Shown: piece after piece, positions 46,401 to 58,400 of the stretch
How positions within the stretch are numbered: the first letter of the stretch is position 1
Layout: every line of letters starts with the position of its first letter
From: Bubalus kerabau
Lineage: Eukaryota; Chordata; Mammalia; Artiodactyla; Bovidae
Assembly (NCBI RefSeq): GCF_029407905.1
Contig: NC_073634.1
Location: forward strand, 24,069,501 to 24,133,500
Length of the DNA stretch: 64,000 bases
Reading direction: 5' to 3'
The notes under the pieces: model-generated
Database searches by the model: none
What the model was told of the DNA's origin: nothing
Seen by the model: the letters and a program-made list of their open reading frames with translations, nothing else
Program-made: the position numbers and the translations under genes

Positions 46401-49400
46401 GGTTTGGGTGAATTAAGGGGCTGTTTCTGCCCCAGGACCTGCCACATGTAAAAACAGCTGACCCTTGAACAAAAAGGCTTTGAAGCATGTGGGTCCACTC
46501 AGATTTGGGTCTCTCAGTAGCTAATACTACAGAACGAGACCATCTGTGTTGGCTGAATCTGTGGGTGTGGACCCTGACTGTAAGTTTACCCAGCCGTCCT
46601 GACCTGATGGTTCACCGATGAAGGGTGAATGTGCACGTATCCATCACTCTTGGTGACAAACTTCACCTCATCTGATTTCGGCTGCATTCTGACAGCTCCA
46701 GTACTGGTCTTCTGAAATTTCCCCTCTGGGCTTTTCACCTAAACAATACATAGTTATAAGAAAAAATATATATATGTACTTCCATTGTAGGGTATATCCC
46801 GACACAAAACCAGTCTTGTTTGAATGCCTTTGCTGCGTCTTCCCTCTCTCTTAGTTTCCTTTTGAAAGCAGTATAAGCATGCTTGCTTTCTCTTTTCACC
46901 CATGAAGAAGTGTGGATATAAGTGTGGTAGTCCTGGGTGACTATACTACACACCAGCCACGGGGGGAGAAACCACGCTGATGTTTCAGCTGCGCACTGAG
47001 TATGCGGGAAAGAGATCCTGCTGGCAGCACTGGCCAGCAGTCCGCTGACACTTCCAATACCAGTCCAGTACTTCCAAATGAATTTTTCAAAACAGTAAAA
47101 AAAAAAAATTCTATGAATGAATAGATTGTTTCACTTGAAACAACTGAAAAGCTTATGTGCACACACAGACCCCCATATTTACTGTAGAAAGTAACAGGAC
47201 TGTGTAACACAGGGGACAGTATTCAGTATCTTATAATAACCTATAATGGAAAATAGTCTGAAAAATATATATAACTGAATCACTGTTCTACACCTAAAAC
47301 TAACACAATACTCTTAATCAACTATACTTCAGTAAAAAATATACATATACTAGGAAGAATCTCTTGTAATCTTATGATTAAGAAATAACTATTTGAGAAA
47401 CACTTTAGTTTTCTATTAGATTTTCATAATTTAGAAATGGAGACAAACAAATGATATAAAATGTATACCAAAACTAATATAGGATCATTTTCTGTATTTT
47501 CCTAAAACATAATTCTAAATTAGCTCACTGTAATGACATATAATAATTTAGTCAATAAATTCCCTATTATTGGAGTTTTAGACCATTCATTCTAGTGCTG
47601 TTTATAATTGCAAACGTTCTCCTAGCTGTATCTTTACATAAATATGCAATTATTTTCTCATAATAAATCCTTAGAAATGAAACTGCTATCTAGAAAGGGT
47701 GTATCAACTTATACTCTTACCAAGAGTAGAAACATTCATTAAAAAAAATTATCAAATCACAATCACCCAAAGTCCACAGTTTACGTTAGGGTTCACTTTT
47801 GTTGTTGTATATTCCAAGGGTTTGGACAAGTGTGACACGTATCTATCATTATGGTATCGTGCACAGTATTTTTACTGCCCTAAAAATCTGTGTTAGGCTT
47901 ATTCATCCCATCCAGCCCTGATTTTTTAACTGTCTCCATTGCTTTTATTTTAAAAAATCATCTGGAGAAGTTGCAAATGGTTTTGAAAGCATGCAAGCAC
48001 TAAGCAAAACTAAGCCATAAATGAATCCACAGATGTCAACTGAGTATATAACAAAAAGTTAATGAGAAGTGCTTCAGTACTCTGACAAATTCACATTCTA
48101 AGTTTGACAGGGATGAGATGATCAAACCGCAAGTAAAAGTCCAACAGTCCATTCAGGTATGGTTTCCAGAAGAGATCACAGATGTCCCATGGCAAAGCAC
48201 TGACTTGATTTTGTTCTTATCTAATTTTAGTCCAGAGTAGAGGGCATAATGGGAGTTGTAGTAGAATCAAATTTCGACCTAACCCTAGGTTAGTTATGCA
48301 CAGACGGGCTGACAGTGACATTTATGCCCATTTTGAGTTCTGGAATGTCATGTCAGAAGGATTAAAAAGGCACCTCATTTTATATAATGAATGTGTTCTT
48401 GAAGATTCTATACCTAAACACATTTGGGGAACTGAAGGATTGGAAATATAAACTAAGTTTAAAAGGCTGTGTGTGTGTGTGTGTGTGTGTGTGTCTTTAG
48501 ATGATTAATGTGAGTGTCTTAACTTACATCTCTCGGCTACAAATCAAACAAACAAGAAGTGGGAGGCCCAGGAAAACATTCTGTTACCTGCACTACATTT
48601 GGATACAGAGCAGCACACAGCATTGCTGATATCAGCTTGGGGTTCTCAGCATTTGAGTTTGCCTGTGAGAGAAATACAGCATTAATCTTATAAATAATGT
48701 GGCTATTTCCATCCATGCCTTGGAATTTACTATTATATTTCTTTTGACTTCTATCTTAAAAGCATCTGAAAAATTATTTCTAAGAAAGCAATCTACTAGA
48801 CTACATTCACACAGGACCCATTCCAAGAAGCCCACAATTACTTTCAAGATCTCTGCAAAGCAGTTATAAAGCCAGTGTTCCTAAGGATCAGTGGAGAGAA
48901 AGATTCTGGTTTGTGAGATGTTCACAATTTCCAGAAAGTAACTGCACTGAGAGTGACATCAGGTTCATTTTGAATTGTCCTTCTTATAGTTAAATATAAA
49001 ACTATCCTTGGTTTGAAAAAGGCTGGTCTGATTAATAAGACTTTATTGTAAAGTCTGTTCTATCTCCGATGGACTCACCAAAATCAATGTAAATAAAACA
49101 AACATAGCAAAAGCAACAAGAAACAGAAAAACCCTTGTTATTATGAGTGTTAGTTGACATTTGTGGAAAGAAGGAAATCAAGAATGCCACTAACCTATTG
49201 TTCCTAGGGCTTACGTGAAGAAGGCCTACAGATATTCCTCAGGTAATAGACTAAGTATATGGTCATTAGAGAGAAATAAGAGCTAACTGCACGCACTTTA
49301 CCTCTTCTCCTGTGGCATCCAATATACCATCTCCTCCTCCTTGGGCTCTTTTCTCAATTTCCCTTGCTCGGAGTCCCTCCTTAACAAAGCCTATGTCCGA

Positions 49401-52400
49401 TAACAGTTCAGTGAACTGTCGTTTCAGGCTTGCCATTTCCTGAAACAAGTGGAGAAAGTCTTGAAGCAGAGACACTGACACATCAAAGGCAAGAATGACT
49501 ACAAAAATGAATTACTTCAGTGGACAGTGGACTCATGGGTTTACCAGACAAGTATGAAGAATATCTTGTCTGTTCATTCCCAGAGGGCAGTTTTCACTTA
49601 TACAAACCAGCAGACAGAGTAAAACTGTTACATAGAAATTCACAAATTTCAGAAAACCCAAAGATCATTTAATTGTTAATGATGTTTAAAAAAAATTGAC
49701 CGGATTTTGCACAGGTCTGATTTTTTCTGGCAATGCTTACAGCCAGAAATGTAGCTTACTGTGTTTGGAACCCTAACTCAAGGTGCTGTGACCCTGTTCA
49801 TTTTTCCTACTTCCTTTCTGCTGGGGTCCTTATAGTGCCTTCTCTGAGCTTAAAGTGGTTGGTATCCTCTCTCAATGGATGCAGAATACCCACTTCAGAA
49901 ACGTTCCCTTTCTCTTACCCTGTGGACTTGCTGGCTCACATTTTCCCCTGGGAATAGGAATACTATTAAGTGGTTTAGATTTACACACTCTTTCTGTAGC
50001 TGAGCACAAGTGTGAGAATGAAAAGCACAAACCTGTTTTTGGCTTCTGTTCAAATACTGGCTGTCTATCAGACAACATAGAAGCAGATGACGCCAATCAA
50101 TGGTACTCTGTCTCTGATGACAATTGAAGTGTTTTCTTGGACTGTCTCAAGTACAGATGGATAACATGGCAAAAATACAATGCGATTCAAGTATCCAAGA
50201 GTTCTATTTCATGACAAGCTTTTACTGATATCTTATTAAAACTAATTCTACACTCGAAGCTGGAATTTAGTGAAAAGAAGTAATGGATGAACCTCATAGA
50301 TCACTGAAAAATCTAAATACAGCCTAAAGAAAAAGATTAAATTTAGTAAATATATATATAATTTAAAATATATGTTTTACATTTAAAAGTCTTAAGGACT
50401 CAAGGAAATATTTATTATTGTGCTTTACATATAAAATACCTTTAGACCAGTGGTTCTCAACCCTTGCAACATATGAGAATGACTTGTTGAATTCACAACA
50501 AGGAGAATAAACAGATGCTCAGGCCCTACCCCTAGAGATCCAGATGTAACTGGCCTGGGGTGGAATTTGGGCATTTTGCATTTTTTTGAAGCTTCCTCAG
50601 GTGAATCTAATGTGTGGCTGTGATTGAAAATCACTGCTTTTGTTATACTTAGATTAGAGCCACAGCCTCTGTCTTCTCCAAGTGTCTCTTTGTAGTACAC
50701 CTAAAGGAAGAGTCAGACACGACTGAGCGACTTCACTTTCACTTTTCACTTTCATGCATTAGAGAAGGAAATGGCAACCCACTCCAGTGTTCTTGCCTGG
50801 CGACTCCCAGGGACGGGGAGCCTGGTGGGCTTCCTTCTATGGGGTTGCACAGAGTCGGACACGACTGAAGTGACTTAGCAGCAGCAGCAAAGGCAGAGAA
50901 GGAGGAAGGCAAATACTGGGATGGTTTTGAGGTCTCTTACTTCACTGTCAATAAACAAACTCCTTCATTCATGCATTCAATGAATTTTACTGGGCATCAA
51001 CTATGTTCTAAATACTCTTCTAGGCACTGGGGATATAGAACTGAAGAAAACATAAAATCTCTGCTCTGACGGTCCTTACGGCAGAGAGGTAACTAGCTGT
51101 CAGGTATGAACATTAGTTTTGTGTTCTATTCCAAAACATATCTAATATGGAAAGAAAGTCCTTCCACCTCCCTAGCCCCAAAATTTGAGTGATATGGAGG
51201 CTCTATAAGTATATACACCGCTATTATTTTGGATTTTCATGCTACTATGGAAAGGGGCCTAAAATATTGTCACAACAGAAGACAGAGCCCTGTCTATTAT
51301 TACACAAAAGATAATAAACCTTTCTTGTGTACTCATTGACACAGTAGCCTCTGATGGACAGAAGAATTAATAAAGAAAATCTGGTTCACTATTTGTTCTT
51401 TGGTTTTAGGGAGAAGGTAAGGGGTTTGGGGATGGTCATTGATCCCTTTGAGACTCAGTGAAAGCTTTGTTCTCTTTCTCCAGAATAGTGCACGTATGTA
51501 TAAGGGCGTGACTTTGCAAACAATTTCAGGGGGTTATGGATCCAGGTTAAGGATGTTTGGTATAATCACTGAAAAAAGTGACTTCTAGTAAGCAGTAATC
51601 TTCAGAATGGCTACATTCCTGTAGCCTCCACGTAAGTTAAACACAGATTCACTGAGAAGAGGAAAAACGGGTGAATTGAAAGGTTCAGCACAGAAGGCCT
51701 GACGTCATAGTTCAGGAGTCTGTTTTACACAGCTGGTGAAGCCAAGCATATTCCAAAAATAATATTTTCAATGTCAAGGTAGGACAGGCGAGATGAAGCT
51801 GCAGCACCCTCTGTGCACTACTGCAGTAAATGAATGGAAACAAATCTCCACAGAAACAGCTCACCTGAAGAACTCTTCCTGACAGGAAGTTTTGTCTGCA
51901 GTAATTATAACTTGCACGCATACCTTCTTTCATACTTAGTTGCCATCCCTAAATTTTGGAGAAAACCAAAATGTTATTCTGTCTTTAGTGCCAACTCTGG
52001 TAATAAACCTCAGCTATTAGATTATATACTTACCTTATATGCTCGTAGAAGGGCCAGATAATCACTGTTTGCAAATGCAAATTCTAGCTTTTTCTGGTTA
52101 GCTTCCTCTTTTTTATCCCAGGGAGATACCTAAAGGAAGAAAGCCAGGTTTGAAGGACACATTTTATCCAAGGTTTCAAGTGGCATTTTGCTACTGCTGA
52201 AGTCAGGTGCTTGGGAAGTGTGTTGTGTGGGTCAGAGTACAAAGTGGGTGACTGGTTAAAAGTAATTACGGTGGTTAAGTGCCAAGCCAACAGTCCTAAT
52301 TGTCTGTGTGAGTCCGTTTGCCCACTCAAAATGACCTCTATTGGGTCTTTTACTTCCTAGTGGCAAGATGTCAAAGAGCTACTCATTCTAAAAGCTACAT

Positions 52401-55400
52401 CTAAAATCCAAGATTCTGTTAACTCTGTGATATCTTCATTTTACAGACTCTTTTTCATCTTTTATACTTAAGTCTCTCCTATTTCTATACCCATAATTCA
52501 TGCTTTTTCCTCTTAAAAATACAGGTTCTCCTTTTCCCTAGAAGTTAGTGACATTAGCTGGGAACTTAATTTTCACCACCTTCTTTCATGTAATATACAC
52601 ATGCATCAATACAAGGTACACATGCATCAATACAAGGTACACATGTATCAATACAAGGTACACATGTATCAATACTAAAGGTACCCATGTATCAATACTA
52701 AAGGTACACATGTATCAATACTAAAGGTACACATGTATCAATACTAAAAGTACTAGCATGTTACACTGAGGCCCTAGTATCACACTGACAGTCAATCTAA
52801 ACCAACTATGGTGCTTCTTTCTAAATCTGTATACCTGCACACCTTTATAGCTAACACAGTAATATTAAAATTTTATTTATTTCTACTTGAAAATAAAATT
52901 TCTTCCGTTTTAGGAAAGCTAGTGGGGAAAGGATTACAGTTGGGAATTAATATTATGCTTACAGAACCCAGCAAAGGACAGGTGTTCAGTTTTGGCTAAG
53001 GGTGACACCAGTATTTCTAATGAACAATTTCTATATTCCAGTAAAAGAAAACAGCCAATGAGAGGTTATTTAATTATGTGAGAATAGGCAGTGGAGGTCT
53101 TGCTCACATCAATACTGACTGCTGCTGAGTAAGCAACATCACCTAGTCTGGTCCTTGGTTTTGTTATCTGTTGTTAAATGAAGGGGCTGAACTAAGATCT
53201 TTTTGTAGATTTGTGAGTTTACAATTCCATGATGTATAACATTAAAATTGAAGAAAATTATTACATCTATCTATTCCCCTGTCTATCTGAGATAAGCCCT
53301 GGTGAAAATAAAGGCAGAGTGACACTCTACCCAATAACAATAACAATAATTCATTCTCAAGTCTACATGGAATACTTCCCAGGATAGAGCATATGCTTAG
53401 CCATAAAACAAAGATCATAATAAGTTTTAAAGGACTAAAATAATATGAAGTATATTCTCTGACCACAACAGAATGAAATTAGAAGTCAATAACAGGAAAA
53501 AATTGGGAAACTCATAGATGCATGGACATTAAACAACACATGCCTAAATAACCAATGAGTCATAGAAGAACTGAAAAGGGAAATTAGAAAATACTTGAAA
53601 TGAATGAAAATGAAGACACAACATACCAAAACTTATGGGATGCAGCTAAAGCCATCCGTAGAAGAAAATTTATAGCTGTATATTTCTATATTAAAAAAGA
53701 AGAAAGATCTCAAATCAATAACCTAACCTTTCACTTTAAGACACTGGGAAATGAACTAAAACTGAAACAAATAGAAGAAAATAAATCACAGAAATTAATA
53801 AAATAGAGAACAGAAAAACGGTAAGGAAAATCAATGAAATCAAAAGCCGGTTCTCTGAAAAGATCAACAAAATTGACAAACCTTTAGGCAAGCTGATCAA
53901 GAAAAAAAGAGAGAAGGCTCAAATTACTAGAATCAGAAATGAAGAGGGACATTACTACCAGGCTCTCAGAAATAAAAAGGACTATAAAATACTATGAATG
54001 TTTGTATGTTAATAAGTTAGGTGATTTAGCTGAAATGGACAAATTCCTAGAAAAATGCAAATGACTCAAAAAGAAACAGATAATCTGAATATACCTATAA
54101 CAAGTAAAGAGGTTGAATTAATTATTAAAAAAACTAACCACAAAGAAAAGCCCAAGTGACTTCACCACTGAATTATATCAAGCATTTAAAGAATTAATTC
54201 CTCACAAAATCTTCAAAAAAAAAAAGGTGGCAAGAACACTTCCCAAATTATTATGATATCAAAGCCAGATAAAGACATCACAAGGAAGGAATACTACAGA
54301 CCAGCATCTCTCATAAATGATATAAAAATCCTCAAAACACTAACAAAAAGAACAAAATTGGAGGACTCACACTTCCTGATTTCAAAACTTACTACAAAAC
54401 TATTCGAGTTTTGTATTTTGAATTAAGACAGTGTGAAACTGGCATAAGTAAACATATAATTCAATGGAATAGAACTGAGAATCCAGAAATAAAACCATGT
54501 ATTTATGGTTAATTGATTTTTTATAAGAGACAAAGACCATCCAATGGGGAAAGAATAGCCTTTTCAACAAATGGTGATGGGACAACTGGATAGTCACATG
54601 CAGAAGAATGAAGTTGGACTCTTCACATTATATACAAAAACTAGCTCAAAATGGAGTGAAGACCATAATGTAAGAGCTAAAACTATAAAACTTTTAGGAA
54701 AAAATATACAGATAAATTTTCATTACTTTGGATTTGGCAATGAATTCTTAACCATTACAGCAACAGTTTGAGCAACAAAAAACTAAATAAACTGGAATTC
54801 ATAAAAATAAAAACTTGTATTTCAAAGAACAGATCAAGAAAGTGAAAAAGGCAAACCACAGTATAGGAGAAAACATTTGCACATCATGTACCTGTTAAGG
54901 AACTTATATCCAGAATGTATAAAGAATGCTTAGCTCAATAATAAAAGGACAAATAACCCAATTTAAAAATGGGCAAACTATCTGAAGACATTTCTTGTCA
55001 GATATACAAATGGACAAGAAGAAAATGAAAAGATGTTTAATATCATTGGCCATTAGAGAAAAGATCAAAGACCACAAATTCACAGCATGTAGGATAGTTA
55101 AAACTGTCAGATAATAGTAAGTGTTAGTAAGGATGTGGAGAAATTACAATCCTGATAAAATGCTGGTCAAGTGTAAAATGCAGCTACTCTAGAAGAGTCT
55201 GGAAGTTCCTCAGAAAGTTAAATAAACAGCTAGTATTTGACCAAATTATTTCACTCCTAGGTCTTATACCTAAGACAAATGAAAACATATGTTCACATAA
55301 AAACATGTACATGGAAGTTTATAGCCAAAGGTGGAAACAATCCCAAATGTCCTTCAAGTGCTGCATGGATAAACAAAATGTGGTACACCCATACAAAGGA

Positions 55401-58400
55401 ATATTATTTGGCCATAAAGGAATGAAGTACTGATACATACTATAACATAGATGAATCTTAAATGCATTATGCTAAGTGAAGAAGTTGATCACAAAACACT
55501 GTATATTATTTCATTAATATGAGATGTCCAGAAGAGGCAAATCTATGAACATAGAAAGCCAGCTGGCGGTTGCCTGGGGATGGAGGAGATGGGGAGATTG
55601 GAGGGAAATAGGAGAGTGATAAATAAGATTTTTTATGAAGTGACAAAAACATTCTAAAACTGACTAGGGTGATGACTGCACGATACTAAAAACTACAGTG
55701 CACTTTAAATGGGTGAATTATATTTCAATAAAGCTGATAAAAATGTAGTCCAATGTATTATTGTTTTTTAAAGTCATGCAGGGACACTTATTTTTTTATT
55801 TTACTATAATGGGCAAGTAAAGGAGACACAGAAAAAGCATATTTATAAATAAGCTGGATCTCTAGTTCTCAATCTACTTGGGGCATGGATTTCTTTGAAG
55901 ATCTGATAAAAGTTTTAGACATTGTGCCTTGAAAGATTCACATATAATACACTCAGAGGAAAAATTTTAAGGGGCTCACATAACCCTGAAGCACCCCCAT
56001 GGTTCCCTTAGACACTTATAGACTCCAGCTGAGATGAATGCTGTTTACTTACAAAAGGAGACTTAAAAGCTAAACTGGCAGCAATGGTGAGAGCAGGATC
56101 CAAACAGCGGAAGATAGACCCAAACAGCATTAGTTTGCCGATTCTCACATCTACAGGCAGAGAGGCCAAGTGATACCCGAGAGGGGTCAGTGTTTCGTCT
56201 GGAGTTAATGCTCCCAAGTCTCGTAATCGTATTTTTGAGGCACGGAGAGAATCAGTGTGCGGGGGTTCAATGAGCCGAGCGAACACAGACTGGAGACTGT
56301 GAGTGCTAAACATCTCTAAAATTTTAATTCTGAAAGAAGAAAACAAAACAATTGTCAAGTTTATTTCTGGTGGGATGACACAAAGAAGTAAGCTTCTGCC
56401 ATGAATGAATAATAATTTATAATTTCCCAAATATATGCTTTTATAAACCAAACAATCTCAATTTAAATAAATTAAAAAAAAAACCTCTTATGTCTTGTAC
56501 TTCTCCTACCAATAAATTGCAGAAACACTTTCAGATTCTGAAATTTACTGAGATTCAGAATATATTTCTCTCTATAAACTTCCAAAATACTTTTCTCTGT
56601 AACAGTGGATTCAAATCACAAAATAACACTGAAATGATCCACCTACTCTCTTTCCCACATCTGAAATTGCACAGCAATTGTTTATGAAATTAATGTGCAT
56701 TGTGTCCTGCCTGTGGCAGCTCTTGAAAAGCTGTTTTTAAATTATGAATTTAGGTAATTTTCGAAAGAGAAAAATTTAATATGTAAAAAGCTTATTTTAC
56801 TTACAATTCCTTTACATTTTTACTAATGTAATAGAAGGACCTCAAAATATACCAATTGGATAAAAGAAGAGCATAATATCTTTGTATAAGCAACTTTTTT
56901 CCTTTTGGGGTAACATTTTATGGGCATTCTCTCTCAAAATAATGACTTGGTCAAAGGGCATGGATAGCTTTAGAGTTCTTATATAAAGCCATGCAAATTT
57001 TCAGAAAGGCTGAACCAAAGGTTTTCCAGCTTCAGTAACCTCAATTATTCATTCATTCACTACATTCTATTTTATGATATTTGTTCTTGTTTGTTCACCA
57101 GGTAAATAATGGTGTTTCAAGTTGCTTTTGTTCACTTTGTTCTAATTGATAATGAGGGTGCAGATTTTCCCCTGTGATGATTTAATATTGGTGCTGCCCT
57201 AGCAGAAATTTCTTGGTGAGTTAGATTACTTTCTTGATTTATAAGTGTTATTCTTAAGCTCTATTTTAAGGCCATCCTCTGCAATGCAAGAAATCTTGAT
57301 GTGAAGCAATATGGTAAAGGCAACACCGAAGAGCTCTTTGCAAATGAATGAGCTCGTCCAAGTGCACGCTTAGCAAAATATCTTGTACTGAAAAAAGAAA
57401 ACATGGAACGTAGGGTGAGAAACACTGGGACCTTTTGGAAGCAGGACACGAGGACCAACGTGTACCTCAGACAGAGCTGTTCCAATGGGACTCTTTGTAT
57501 TTCTGGTAGCTGCTGCTTTAGAAGTTGGTGATTGAAGTGATGGCTGGTGAATAAATGGAAGCAGACCCCAGACGCTACACGACCTGCTCGACCTTTTCTT
57601 TGCAGGGCATTGGCTTGAGAGACAAAAGTATCCTCTAAACTTTCCATCCCTTTGCTGGCATCATATCTATAAAGTAAAGGAAAAGGTAAAAAGGAGTTAC
57701 TTTATAAAAATGTGGCCAAGATTTTATTTGGTATGGACAGATCAGATGAACTGCTCTACTTCTGCTGAAGGACAGTATCCCCGCGTGTTCTGGGATAGTT
57801 GAGTGCTAAGTGTTCATTTAAATGGCTTCTTTAGTATATACCACATTCAGGTTTTTTATTCAACTTTAAAAAAATAACATCCCATTTAATTTTTTTAAAT
57901 AGGACGTTTTGATATATGCACACTTCATGAAATGATTACCAATCTTTTGGTAATTAACATATCCATCACCTCCCATACTAATTCTTTTTCATTCAAGTAC
58001 ATGTAAAGCATATGAATGAAAAAAGAAAAATAATTACTTCTAAAGTAAAATTTTAAACTTTCACCTCTATTTGGGAGAGAATGTAAGACTCATGGCCCTA
58101 GCTATAGAAACACTCATATATCTACAGAGTTTGCATAAAGCTTTTTCAAACAGTAATCTACATAGCTTAACAGCATTAGCCTTTAACACCTGTGTTGCTC
58201 CAATTGAGGCATCTTTAGCCCCTCTTTTACATCACCAAAAGAGGATACCTCTTTTCTTTCATTTTCCCAGAATCGATGACATAGACAACATCATCGATGG
58301 TTATGGATGTCTCAGCAATGTTGGTAGAAATTATAATCTTAGTTACACCCATAGGAGGTTTTACAAACACAGCCTGCTGCTCTTCACTGGATAAAGACGA

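Noticed and set aside
52598..52752. Regularly repeated unit considered as a CRISPR-like array
   Set aside because: Units are directly adjacent with no unique spacers, in a vertebrate intron; it is a minisatellite.
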